The position numbers were made by a program, and so were the translations under genes. A stretch of 64,000 bases of DNA, from positions 7,440,001 to 7,504,000 of the forward strand of contig NZ_JARZAE010000004.1 of assembly GCF_029892095.1 (NCBI RefSeq), in the 5' to 3' direction. A model generated the notes under the pieces. The model saw only the letters and a program-made list of their open reading frames with translations. It ran no database searches and was not told where the DNA came from. Within the stretch, counting starts at the first letter, position 1. Every line of letters starts with the position of its first letter. This DNA is from Kitasatospora sp. MAP12-44 (GTDB lineage: Bacteria > Actinomycetota > Actinomycetes > Streptomycetales > Streptomycetaceae). Positions 24,324 to 32,313 of this stretch are shown one piece after another.

Positions 24324-24354
24324 CCCCGGAAGTCGGGTCAGCCGACTTCCGGGG
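24324..24354. terminator. Bidirectional terminator between AraC and CHAD genes
   Basis: A 13-bp perfect stem (24324-24336 and 24342-24354) with a 5-nt loop overlaps the stop codon of the CHAD gene and lies 5 bp after the AraC stop. Confidence 0.85.
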
Positions 24355-25219
24355 TCCTGATATGGAGGGCCTCGGCGGCGGTGGTGAGGGCGGCTTCGGC
24401 GTCGGGGCGTTGGGTGGCGTAGAGGAGGCCGTAGGCGAAGGTGTCCTCGCCGTGGGCGCGGGCTTCGGTGGCGAGGGCGAGGACGGCCTGCTCGGCGACC
24501 ACGCCGTCCTGGTAGCGGCCGAGGGCCTGCTGGAGCTGCTTCATCCGCTGGGCGCAGCGCGCGCCGGCCGCGCCGGTCAGCGGCAGCATGCTCTCGGCGG
24601 TGTAGCGGGCGCGTTTGGCGGCCTTGCGCGCGCGGTGCAGCTCGCCGTCGCGGTCCGGGCCCGGCGGGCGTTCGAATGCGGCGCGCGCCCGCCCGAGGGT
24701 GCGGCGGCGTTCGCGGCGCAGCACCCGCTTGGCCTCGGCGCGTCCCCGGGCGGCCCGGCCGCGCAGCGGGGGGTGGTCGGCGGTCTCGGTCAGCGCGGCC
24801 AGCAGGGCGCCGTAGCGCTCGCTGTCCAGGGTGTGCACGGCGGCGCGGTGAGCGGCGGTGTAGCGGTGCTCGAAGCGGTCTCGGATCCGCGCGGCCAGCT
24901 CCTCGGGGTGGGCCTGCGGCGCCAGCCCGGTGGCCTGCGTGGCGAGCCGCTGCCCCAGCACCTCGGCGTCCCGGGCGTGGCCGAGCACCTGGCCCAGCAG
25001 GCGCAGCTCCTCGGCCAGCGGGTCGGTGTGCCGGCGGCGCAGCAGGCGGCGGTGGGCGGTGAGCGCGCTGCGCAGCCGCCGGACGCAGACCCTCATCCGG
25101 TGCACGGAGTCGGGGGCGTCCGCGCGGACTGCGGCGTCGAGCTCGACCAGCTCCGCGACCTGGTGGCGCAGGTAGGCCGTGAGCGCGGCGCCCACCGACG
25201 CCGAAGAGTGGGAGGCCAT
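24338..25219 (-). CDS. CHAD domain protein
   Basis: A 293-residue helical, Arg/His-rich protein of the CHAD family, which binds inorganic polyphosphate. The two characteristic helices are DSVHRMRVCVRRLRSALTAHRRLL and GELHRARKAAKRARYTAESMLPLTG, carrying the conserved His and basic residues. The length fits a complete CHAD repeat pair. It follows the COG4705 membrane protein by 51 bp and may belong to the end of the flavocytochrome operon, though that link is only positional. Function is probably polyphosphate granule association; this is family knowledge. Confidence 0.9.
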   Translation of the reverse strand: MASHSSASVGAALTAYLRHQVAELVELDAAVRADAPDSVHRMRVCVRRLRSALTAHRRLLRRRHTDPLAEELRLLGQVLGHARDAEVLGQRLATQATGLAPQAHPEELAARIRDRFEHRYTAAHRAAVHTLDSERYGALLAALTETADHPPLRGRAARGRAEAKRVLRRERRRTLGRARAAFERPPGPDRDGELHRARKAAKRARYTAESMLPLTGAAGARCAQRMKQLQQALGRYQDGVVAEQAVLALATEARAHGEDTFAYGLLYATQRPDAEAALTTAAEALHIRTPEVG

Positions 25220-25270
25220 AGAGATGACCTTCCCACCGTGCGCCGCTCTACGCAGCCCACGGTGGGTCGC

Positions 25271-26053
25271 TCAGCGTGCGACGTCCCGGCGGGTGGCGGC
25301 CAGGTAGCCGACCAGCGCCAGGATGGCGACCGTCCAGCCCGCCGTGACCGGTCCGAGCCCGAGCGCCAGGCCGCCGCGCTGGTGCGAGACCGCCATCCAG
25401 TCCGCGTAGGACGCGCCGAGCGGCCGGGTGAGCACGTACGCGATCCAGAAGGCGGGGACGGCGCCGAGCCGGAAGCCCTTGTGGGCGATCGCGGGGAGGG
25501 CGATCAGCACGGTGAACATCACGCCGGAGGCGACGTAGCCCAGGCCGAAGGTGGTCGCGGTCAGGTCGCCGACGGCGGTGCCCAGCGCGAAGGTGGCCAG
25601 CACGGTGGCCCAGTAGAAGAGCTCGCGCCGCCGGGTGGCGATGCTGTGGATCGAGAGGGTGCGCTCGACGGCGTACCAGGCGGCGAAGACCACCGCGAGG
25701 GCGACCAGGAAGAAGGGGGCGGAGATCAGGTACGGTACGCCGAGGCCGACGTGCAGGACGTCGGCGGCCATCGTGCCGAAGACGCTGACCATGACGACGG
25801 TGGTCCAGTAGATCCACGCCACATACCGGCGCACGCTCAGCTGCACCGCCAGGCAGACCACCAGGCCCACCCCGCCGAGCGCCACGGCGATCATCGGGTT
25901 CAGTACATGGGCCAGGAAGTCGGAGGCTGTCTCGCCCATCCCGGTGGTCAGCACCTTGATGATCCAGAAGAGTGCCGTCACCTCCGGCACCTTGTTCAGC
26001 GCCTGCCTGACGGGGGCCCTGTGGCTGTTCGGCTGGAGTTGAGCTGTCGTCAT
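25271..26053 (-). CDS. COG4705-type integral membrane protein
   Basis: A 260-residue protein with about eight hydrophobic segments arranged as an internal duplication. The first half begins NKVPEVTALFWIIKVLTTGMGETASDFL and the second has FYWATVLATFALGTAVGDLTATTFGLGY, the signature of the uncharacterised COG4705 family. No enzymatic motif is visible. It starts 34 bp after the histidine kinase gene, with an inverted repeat in between (26086-26103). An AT-rich stretch (aattat on the coding strand) about 20 bp upstream of the ATG and the lack of a ribosome site suggest a separate, possibly leaderless, transcript. Confidence 0.85.
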   Translation of the reverse strand: MTTAQLQPNSHRAPVRQALNKVPEVTALFWIIKVLTTGMGETASDFLAHVLNPMIAVALGGVGLVVCLAVQLSVRRYVAWIYWTTVVMVSVFGTMAADVLHVGLGVPYLISAPFFLVALAVVFAAWYAVERTLSIHSIATRRRELFYWATVLATFALGTAVGDLTATTFGLGYVASGVMFTVLIALPAIAHKGFRLGAVPAFWIAYVLTRPLGASYADWMAVSHQRGGLALGLGPVTAGWTVAILALVGYLAATRRDVAR

Positions 26054-26085
26054 ACGAGGCAGAATGGCATAATTCAGGGCGAAGT

Positions 26086-26103
26086 GTCTACAAGCCTGTA
26101 GAC
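26086..26103. promoter_or_regulatory. Inverted repeat at the HK/COG4705 junction
   Basis: GTCTACA-AGCC-TGTAGAC (7-bp arms, 4-bp spacer) overlaps the stop codon of the kinase gene. It could be a weak terminator or an operator for the downstream membrane-protein gene; the sequence does not decide. Confidence 0.45.
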
Positions 26104-27305
26104 GAACAAGGTGTGACCGGCAGGCGAAGCACCAGCGCCAGACCGCCCTCCGCCCGCACGGCGGCCCGCACTGTCCCGCCGTGCGCGAGCGCCACCGCCC
26201 GGACGATCGACAGGCCCAGGCCCGCCCCCTCCGGACCGTCGGCGCCCGGGCCGCTGCTGCGGCGGGTGTGCCGGCCGCGGTGGAAGGGCTCGAAGAGCTC
26301 CTCTACCCGCTCGGGCTCCAGCGCCGGGCCGTCGTTGGCCACCGTCAGCTCCACCGCCCGCCCGTCGCCCGTCCGGCGGGTCGCCACCAGCAGCAGGCCC
26401 CCGTCGCGGTTGTACTTCACCGCGTTCTCCAGCAGGTTGGCCACCGCGATGCCCAGCAGCGCCACATTGCCCCGCAGCGGCGCGGGCGCCAACTCGACCT
26501 CCAGCCGCAGGCCCCTTGCCCGGCGGCGGGCGGCGACCTGGTCCAGCGCCTCCGCCGCGATGTCCGCGAGGTCGTCCTCGGAGGAGTCGGTGGAGTCGGT
26601 GACCCGCTGCTCGGAGCGGGCCAGCACGAGCAGCGCCTCGATCAGCCGCTGCGCCTGCTCGGTGGAGTCGGCGACGTCCTGCGCCATCGCGCGCCACTGC
26701 GCCTGGGTCGCGGCGGGCTTGGCGAGGGTCACCTCGACGGCGGCCCGGGTCACCGCGAGGGGCGTGCGCAGCTCGTGGCTGGCGTTGGCGACGAACCGCC
26801 GCTGGGTGACGAAGGCCGAGTCAAGGCGCTGCAGCATCTCGTCGAAGGTGTCGCCCAGCTCCTTGAGCTCGTCCGGCGGCCCGGGCAGGTTCAGCCGCTC
26901 GTGCAGCGTGGTGCCGCTGGCTCGCCGGGCCGCCGCGGTGATCGCCTTGATCGGCCGCAGCATCCGTCCGGCGATCCACCAGCCCAGCAGCGCCGAGACG
27001 GCGACCACCAGCAGGAGCAGCAGCAGGGCGTCGCGCAGCAGGTGGGAGACGGCGACGTCGCGGATCTGGTCGCTCAGACTGAGGATGTGGTCGTGGTCGG
27101 GGTCGAGCCGGCCGGGGATCGCGCTGGGCGGCAGCGGCTGGAAGATCGCGTGGTAGAACGCCGTGGTCATGGCGAGCACCAGGGCGCTGCCGCCGATGGT
27201 GAAGAGCGTCGCGTAGGTGAGCGTCAGGCGGGCCCGGATGGTCAGCGGCGGATGCCGGAGCCACGCGACCAGCCAGCGGAGCCAGCCCGTGGGCGGCCGG
27301 TTCAC
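26088..27305 (-). CDS. Sensor histidine kinase of the flavocytochrome operon
   Basis: A 405-residue membrane kinase. A first transmembrane helix (LTLTYATLFTIGGSALVLAMTTAFY) and a second (ALLLLLLVVAVSALLGWWIAG) enclose a short extracytoplasmic loop rich in Asp and His. Then come HAMP (RMLRPIKAITAAARRASGTTL), the HisKA domain with phospho-His in VANASHELRTPLAV, and HATPase with N-box LLENAVKYN and G-boxes EGAGLGLSIVRAV. The GTG start overlaps the response-regulator stop as GTGA. The pair is co-transcribed with the FMN-binding and flavocytochrome genes, so its stimulus probably concerns redox state or metal supply; that is inference. Confidence 0.93.
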   Translation of the reverse strand: MNRPPTGWLRWLVAWLRHPPLTIRARLTLTYATLFTIGGSALVLAMTTAFYHAIFQPLPPSAIPGRLDPDHDHILSLSDQIRDVAVSHLLRDALLLLLLVVAVSALLGWWIAGRMLRPIKAITAAARRASGTTLHERLNLPGPPDELKELGDTFDEMLQRLDSAFVTQRRFVANASHELRTPLAVTRAAVEVTLAKPAATQAQWRAMAQDVADSTEQAQRLIEALLVLARSEQRVTDSTDSSEDDLADIAAEALDQVAARRRARGLRLEVELAPAPLRGNVALLGIAVANLLENAVKYNRDGGLLLVATRRTGDGRAVELTVANDGPALEPERVEELFEPFHRGRHTRRSSGPGADGPEGAGLGLSIVRAVALAHGGTVRAAVRAEGGLALVLRLPVTPCSSTGL

Positions 27306-27958
27306 GGCGCGATCCGGTAGCCGGCGCCGACCAGGGTCTCCACCACGTCGGGCGGGCCCAGCTTGCGGCGCAGCCGGTTGACGGTGACCCGGACGGTGTT
27401 GGTGAACGGGTCGGCGTGCTCGTCCCAGGCCCGTTCCAGCAGCTGCTCGTGGCTGAGCACGGCGCCGTCGGCGGTGAGCAGCACCTGCAGCACGGTGAAC
27501 TCCTTGGCGGTCAGCGCGATCGGCCGCCCCGAGCGGTGCACGGTGCGGCGCAGCGTGTCCATGGTCAGGTCGCCGCGCGTCAGCAGCGCCGGGTGGGAGC
27601 GCCGCCGACGGCCCAGCGCCTGGATGCGCAGCGTCAGTTCGGCGAACGAGAAGGGCTTGCCGAGGTAGTCGTCGGCGCCCAGGGTCAGGCCGTCCACCCG
27701 GTCGTCGGTGCCGGAGAGAGCAGTCAGCATCAGGATCATCGGGGCGTCCGGGCGGGCCGCCAGCACGCTGCACACCTCGTCGCCGGGGGTGCCCGGCAGA
27801 TCGCGGTCCAGCACCAGCACGTCGTACTCGCTCAGCTCGCACTTGTGCAGGGCGTCGTCGCCGTCGTGGCTGACGTCCACCGCCATGCCCTGGTCGCGCA
27901 GCCCCTCGGCGATGCGCGCGGCCAGGCGTAGTTCGTCCTCGACGACCAGGATCCGCAT
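27302..27958 (-). CDS. OmpR-family response regulator
   Basis: A 218-residue regulator. The receiver domain starts MRILVVEDELRLA, has the phospho-acceptor Asp at about residue 51 (VLVLDRDLPG), the Thr/Ser in MLTALSG and the conserved Lys in YLGKPFSFAEL. A C-terminal winged helix (LTAKEFTVLQVLLTADGAVLSHEQLLERAW...VTVNRLRRKLG) binds DNA. It overlaps the kinase gene by 4 bp and starts 4 bp after the apbE stop codon, so it is in the same operon as the electron-transfer proteins and probably regulates it. Confidence 0.94.
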   Translation of the reverse strand: MRILVVEDELRLAARIAEGLRDQGMAVDVSHDGDDALHKCELSEYDVLVLDRDLPGTPGDEVCSVLAARPDAPMILMLTALSGTDDRVDGLTLGADDYLGKPFSFAELTLRIQALGRRRRSHPALLTRGDLTMDTLRRTVHRSGRPIALTAKEFTVLQVLLTADGAVLSHEQLLERAWDEHADPFTNTVRVTVNRLRRKLGPPDVVETLVGAGYRIAP

Positions 27959-27962
27959 GCCC

Positions 27963-28799
27963 TTATCTTCCCCCGGACGGAGGTGTGCCGGCCGCCGCCG
28001 ACCGGACGAGTGCGGCGAAACCGCGGGTCAGCCAGGTGGCGCCGCTGTTGTCGACGGTGACGGCCTGGCAGCCGGTGCGCTCGGCCAGCGCGCTCAGCCA
28101 GGCGTGCGCCCCGGCGGTGCCGCCCGGGCCGTCGGCCAGGGCCAGCGCGGCCGTCGCCCAGCCGTCGGCGCGGGCGAGGTCCGGGCCGGTCACGGTGACC
28201 TGGGCCAGCGCCCGGGCGGGCCGGTGCGTCCAGGGGTTGAAGACGTGCGCGCCGCGCTCGGCGGTGCCCGAGGTGGCCACCGCGCCGTCGGCGATCTCCA
28301 GGACGGTCAGCAGCTTGCCCGGCCGGTGCGGATCGGCCAGCGCCACCCGCCACGGCGAGCGGTCCTCCTGCCCGGCGCGCAGCCGGACGTCGCCGCCGGC
28401 GTTCAGCGAGTGCCGCGGCAGTCCGTGCTCGGTCAGGAGAGCACTGGCACGCTCGGCGGCCCAGCCCTTCACGGCGCCGCAGGGGTCGAAGCCGGGCGGG
28501 TCGCCGACCGCCCAGGCGTCGAAGGCGCCCTCGCTGCCCTGCTTCAACTCCTCGCACAGCGCCAGCACTTCGAGCAGCTCCGGGCCGTCGGGGTGCTCGC
28601 CGAGCGCGGTCGGCGAGAGCCGGCCGTCGCGGATCCGGCTGACCGGGCTGTCGGGGCGAAACGGCGAGAAGACCTCGTCGACGTGGTGCAGATACCCGAA
28701 CGCCGCCTGGGCCGCCGCGCGGAACAGCGCGGGATCGGTCGCGTCGGGGGCGGCCAGCGAGACGACCGTGCCCATCACCTGCTCGGCCGCGGTGCGCAC
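27963..28799 (-). CDS. apbE: FAD:protein FMN transferase (ApbE)
   Basis: A 278-residue flavin transferase, which attaches FMN covalently to a Ser/Thr of exported flavoproteins using FAD. Family landmarks are EQVMGTVVSLAAP at the start, the magnesium and FAD-binding LNAGGDVRLRAG, AVATSGTAERGAHVFNPWT, and DGWATAALALADG near the end. No signal peptide or lipobox is seen, so it may act in the cytoplasm or before export. The GTG at 28799 starts four bases after the stop of the FMN-binding protein gene, its evident substrate. Confidence 0.92.
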   Translation of the reverse strand: MRTAAEQVMGTVVSLAAPDATDPALFRAAAQAAFGYLHHVDEVFSPFRPDSPVSRIRDGRLSPTALGEHPDGPELLEVLALCEELKQGSEGAFDAWAVGDPPGFDPCGAVKGWAAERASALLTEHGLPRHSLNAGGDVRLRAGQEDRSPWRVALADPHRPGKLLTVLEIADGAVATSGTAERGAHVFNPWTHRPARALAQVTVTGPDLARADGWATAALALADGPGGTAGAHAWLSALAERTGCQAVTVDNSGATWLTRGFAALVRSAAAGTPPSGGR

Positions 28800-28803
28800 G
28801 CGC

Positions 28804-29277
28804 TCACTTCCCGGCGGAGTCGAGGGCGGCCTGCAGCGACTGCGCGTAGCCCTGGGAGGTGTAGGTCGCACCCGAGACCACGTCGATGTCCGCGCTCTGC
28901 GCCGCCAGCGCCTCGGACTTCAGGACGGGCAGGGCGTAGTCGTCGATCTGCGTGCTGTGGCCGCCGTAGGTCTGCTGCAGCACCACGACGTCGGTGAGCT
29001 TGCCGCCGGACTCGACGGCCTTGACCTGCACCGTGCCGTAGGGGGTGTCGACGGGGCTGCCGGTGAAGCTTCCGCTGCCGGTTCGCGCCGGTGGGGCTGC
29101 CTGCGTCGACGAGCCTGCCGTCGACGGGCCTGCGGCCTGCGCCGGGGCGGCCGGCTGCGCCGCGCGCGGCGCGTCGCTCAGCGCCGAGCGCGCCACGCCC
29201 GCGGACTGCGCCTTCGCCCCGATCAGCAGGGCGATGCCTGCACTGGTGGCGGCCAGCGCCACGGTGGTCCTGCGCAT
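28804..29277 (-). CDS. Exported FMN-binding domain protein, ApbE substrate
   Basis: A 157-residue exported protein. The N-terminus has a signal-anchor or signal peptide (TTVALAATSAGIALLIGAKA), then a low-complexity Ala/Pro/Thr linker, then the FMN_bind domain: TPYGTVQVKAVESGGKLTDVVVLQQTYGG...DVVSGATYTSQGYAQSLQAAL. SGATYT is the flavinylation motif, whose last Thr would carry covalent FMN. The protein is small and single-domain, suggesting a one-electron or two-electron shuttle outside the membrane. The ATG at 29277 has AGGAGAG upstream. Confidence 0.92.
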   Translation of the reverse strand: MRRTTVALAATSAGIALLIGAKAQSAGVARSALSDAPRAAQPAAPAQAAGPSTAGSSTQAAPPARTGSGSFTGSPVDTPYGTVQVKAVESGGKLTDVVVLQQTYGGHSTQIDDYALPVLKSEALAAQSADIDVVSGATYTSQGYAQSLQAALDSAGK

Positions 29278-29291
29278 AGCTCGCGGCTCTC

Positions 29292-30707
29292 CTAGAACTC
29301 GAACGCTTCGGTGTGGATGCGGTGCCGGGGAACCCCCGCGTACCGCAGGTGCTGGCCGGCGGCCTCGGTCATGCCCACGGGCCCGCACAGGTAGACCTCG
29401 CGCTCGGCCAGGTCGGGGACCATCCGCCGGAGCTGGGTGCTGCCCAGCGGGTCGCCGCCCGGGCCGCTGCGCGGCCCCACCAGCGGGTAGTAGCCGAAGC
29501 CGCGCCGGCGGGCGATCTCGGTCAGCTCGCGCTGCAGCACCAGATCGGCGGCGCGCGAGGCACGGTACAGCAGGATCACGTCGGAGCCGCGGCCGGGCAG
29601 CGTCTCGAACAGTGCCCGGATCGGGGTGATGCCCGCGCCCCCGGCGATCAGCAGGATCCGCCGGCCCGGGGTGCCGCGCCGCGCGGTGAAGGCGCCGTAC
29701 GGGCCCTCGAACCAGACCCGGGTGCCGGGCCGCAGCCGCGCCAGCGAGGCGCTGGAGGAGCCGAGGTCCTTCACCGTGATGCGCAGCGTGCCGGAGCCGG
29801 GCGCGGCCGAGATCGAGTACGGGTGGGACTGCCACCACAGGCCCGGGGCCAGGAACCGCCAGCGGGCGAACTGGCCGCCCTCGGTGCCCAGCCGGTCGAG
29901 CTCGCGGCCGTTGAGGTGGATCGACACCACGCCCGGACCCTCGTTCACCACCTTGGCCACCCGCAGGCGGTGGCGCAGCGAGCGGCGCAGCGGCAGCCCG
30001 ATCCGGAAGACCAGCACGGCCGCGCCGACCACGATGTGCGCGGCGGACCAGAGCAGCCGGTTGCGCACGGAGGCCGAGAAGTCCGCGCCGACCGCGAACT
30101 CGTGCGCGAAGGCGAGGCCGATCGCGACGTAGACCAGCAGGTGGACGTGGTACCAGGTCTCGTACGCGAGCTTGCGGCGCACCGCCCGGGCGGAGACCAC
30201 ACCGACCAGCACCAGCAGGGCCAGCGCGATGGCCGACAGCAGCACGTCCGGGTAGTCGAACAGCACGGTGACGCCCTCGGAGACCGGGTTGGTCCCCGAC
30301 TGCCAGGCGTAGCCCAGGATGATCAGCACCGCGTGCGCGGCCGCCAGTGCGACGGTGTACTCGCCCAGTGACCGGTGGTAGCGGGCCACCACGTCCGAGC
30401 CCACCCGGTTCTCCAGCCACGGCACCCGGGCCATCAGCGCGACCAGGACCAGCAGCAGATAGGCGGCGAACAGCCCGGAGAGCCGTCCGGCAGCGGTCAC
30501 GTAGTCCCCGCCGCCGCGCAGCGCACCCGGGATGGTGTTCTGCCACCAGAGCGCGGTGATGGCCGGGACGCCGGCCCAGATGACCAGCAGCAGGGCCCAG
30601 GACCAGAGCTTCCCGGGACCGGGCAGGCCGGACAGGCCGGGCGGTCGCGGACTCGGCCCCGCGCGGTGGCGGGCCGTCCGCGCGTCGGGCGGGCTCACAG
30701 TCGCCAC
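29292..30707 (-). CDS. Ferric-reductase-like flavocytochrome (transmembrane haem domain plus FNR module)
   Basis: A 471-residue membrane oxidoreductase. Six or so transmembrane helices in the first half carry paired histidines (RYHRSLGEYTVALAAAHAVLI and YETWYHVHLLVYVAIGLAFAHEF) for haem. The second half is a ferredoxin-NADP reductase module with FAD motif HPYSISAAPG, NAD(P)-binding LLIAGGAGITPIRALFE and CGPVGM, ending in the aromatic-type tail HTEAFEF. It would move electrons from cytoplasmic NAD(P)H across the membrane to the flavinylated protein encoded next. The GTG start has GGGAG seven bases upstream. First gene of the operon. Confidence 0.92.
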   Translation of the reverse strand: MATVSPPDARTARHRAGPSPRPPGLSGLPGPGKLWSWALLLVIWAGVPAITALWWQNTIPGALRGGGDYVTAAGRLSGLFAAYLLLVLVALMARVPWLENRVGSDVVARYHRSLGEYTVALAAAHAVLIILGYAWQSGTNPVSEGVTVLFDYPDVLLSAIALALLVLVGVVSARAVRRKLAYETWYHVHLLVYVAIGLAFAHEFAVGADFSASVRNRLLWSAAHIVVGAAVLVFRIGLPLRRSLRHRLRVAKVVNEGPGVVSIHLNGRELDRLGTEGGQFARWRFLAPGLWWQSHPYSISAAPGSGTLRITVKDLGSSSASLARLRPGTRVWFEGPYGAFTARRGTPGRRILLIAGGAGITPIRALFETLPGRGSDVILLYRASRAADLVLQRELTEIARRRGFGYYPLVGPRSGPGGDPLGSTQLRRMVPDLAEREVYLCGPVGMTEAAGQHLRYAGVPRHRIHTEAFEF

Positions 30708-31045
30708 GAGTGGCTCCCGTCGTGAGGCGAATGGCTGACGGGCCTACTCTCCCCGGGAGCGGATAACAGGGCCGTAACAGCCGGATCGCTGGGCGGCCGC
30801 GCCCGGGCCCACCGCGTTCAGAAACCGTACAGCTCCGGTCCTGCCGATGATCATGGGGATCCGGTCGTTGCCCCGTCATCTCGTTTCAACCAGTACTGTT
30901 TCGGCCTGACGAGGTGTGACGCGCCTCTCATCAAGCTCCCAGAAATCGGCGAACCGGACGCCTGTTCGCTATCGTCCCCGCAGGTGGAGATGCGCACCGG
31001 CCGAGTGGGGGACCGGGCGGTTGATGACCCGGATACGAGAACGCG
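30708..31045. other. 338-bp divergent intergenic region
   Basis: It separates the flavocytochrome operon from the esterase gene and must contain both promoters. I see no clear palindrome, RNA or coding sequence in it; a somewhat AT-richer part is at 30,880-30,900. Confidence 0.55.
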
Positions 31046-32242
31046 ATGCAACTGACTGGTACCCCTTTCTTCATCCTCACGATCATCCTGTTCATGGCCT
31101 CCATCGGGCTCGCCATGCTGCAGTGGGGTCGAGGCCGCGGCGGTGGTGCCGCGGGGGAGGGCGGCCGGGCTGTCGGCGGCCGGGGGAGAGCGGCCTCGCG
31201 TCGGCGCGGGAGCAGCGGACCGGGGCTGCTGCGGACCCTCGGCTACCTGGGAACCATCCTGCTCTGCCAGGCCACCGCCGTGACCATGGTGTTCGTGATG
31301 GTCAACGACTCGAACCTGCTCTACGACAGCTGGGGCGACCTGCTGGGCACCTCCAGCCACGTCCGGGCTGTGCCGCCGCCGCCCGCGGACCACGGTCTGG
31401 CGGCCGACGCGGCGCAGCCGCAGACCAAGGTGATCCAGACCTTCAAGCCGGTGGACGACCCCGCGGTGCCCGGTGACGTCAAGACCACCGACCTCAAGGG
31501 GCGGCTCTCCGGCGTCGACGGCGAGGTGGTGGTGTGGACGCCGCCGCAGTACGACGACCCCGCGTACAAGGACAAGACCTTCCCGGTGGTCGAGCTGCTG
31601 GCCGGGTTCCCCGGCTCCTCCAGCGCCTGGTTCGGCAGCATGGACGTCTCCAAGCAGCTTGCGCCGCTGATGACTTCGGGGCAGGTGACGCCGTTCATCC
31701 TGATCTCGCCGCGGGTCAACCTGATCGGCAGCAACGAGTACAGCGGCTGCGCCGACGTCCCCGGCAGGGTCAACGCGGAGACCTGGTTCACGCGGGACGT
31801 CCCGCAGATGATCCTGGACAACTTCCGCGTCGACCCCTCCGCCGACCGTTGGGCGCTGGGCGGCTACTCGGCGGGCGCGTTCTGCGCGACCAAGCTGGCG
31901 CTGTCCCACCCGGACCGCTTCCGCGCCGCGATCGCCATGTCCGGGTACAACGACCCGAGCGGCGAGAGCTCCGCCATCACCGCCAAGGACCCGCACCTGA
32001 AGGAGATCGGCAACACGCTGTACATCCTGACGCACGCCCCGACCCCGCCGAACGTGGCGCTCTGGGAGACCGGCAAGAAGGGCGACGGCCTGGAGGACGC
32101 CATCGCGCTGCAGCAGGCGGCGAAGGCGCCCACCACGGTCACGCCGTTCGAGAACCCGGGTCCGCACCTGGTCTCGACCTGGAAGCCGATGGTGCCGGCC
32201 GCCTTCAAGTGGCTCAGCACGATCATTCCGGCGACGCACTGA
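31046..32242 (+). CDS. Membrane-anchored esterase-like (alpha/beta hydrolase) protein
   Basis: A 398-residue protein of the esterase D/antigen 85-like hydrolase superfamily. Two N-terminal transmembrane helices (FFILTIILFMASIGLAM and GYLGTILLCQATAVTMVFVMV) are separated by a Gly/Arg-rich loop. The extracytoplasmic domain then has the strand FPVVELLAGFPG, the nucleophile elbow ALGGYSAGAFCATKLAL (GYSAG serine) and a late NPGPHLVSTWKPMVP with a candidate catalytic His. Related proteins are mycolyltransferase-like, but Streptomyces has no mycolic acids, so the substrate is open. Ribosome-site support for the ATG is weak. Confidence 0.87.
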   Translation: MQLTGTPFFILTIILFMASIGLAMLQWGRGRGGGAAGEGGRAVGGRGRAASRRRGSSGPGLLRTLGYLGTILLCQATAVTMVFVMVNDSNLLYDSWGDLLGTSSHVRAVPPPPADHGLAADAAQPQTKVIQTFKPVDDPAVPGDVKTTDLKGRLSGVDGEVVVWTPPQYDDPAYKDKTFPVVELLAGFPGSSSAWFGSMDVSKQLAPLMTSGQVTPFILISPRVNLIGSNEYSGCADVPGRVNAETWFTRDVPQMILDNFRVDPSADRWALGGYSAGAFCATKLALSHPDRFRAAIAMSGYNDPSGESSAITAKDPHLKEIGNTLYILTHAPTPPNVALWETGKKGDGLEDAIALQQAAKAPTTVTPFENPGPHLVSTWKPMVPAAFKWLSTIIPATH

Positions 32243-32259
32243 CGCAGCGGTGGCATGCA

Positions 32260-32303
32260 GCGGTGGCCCGCGCAGACCGGTCCGGGTCTGCGCGGGCCAC
32301 CGC
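32260..32303. terminator. Strong bidirectional terminator
   Basis: A 19-bp perfect stem (32260-32278 and 32285-32303) with a 6-nt loop lies between the convergent esterase and S53 peptidase genes. Confidence 0.9.
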
Positions 32304-32313
32304 CCTTCGCACG

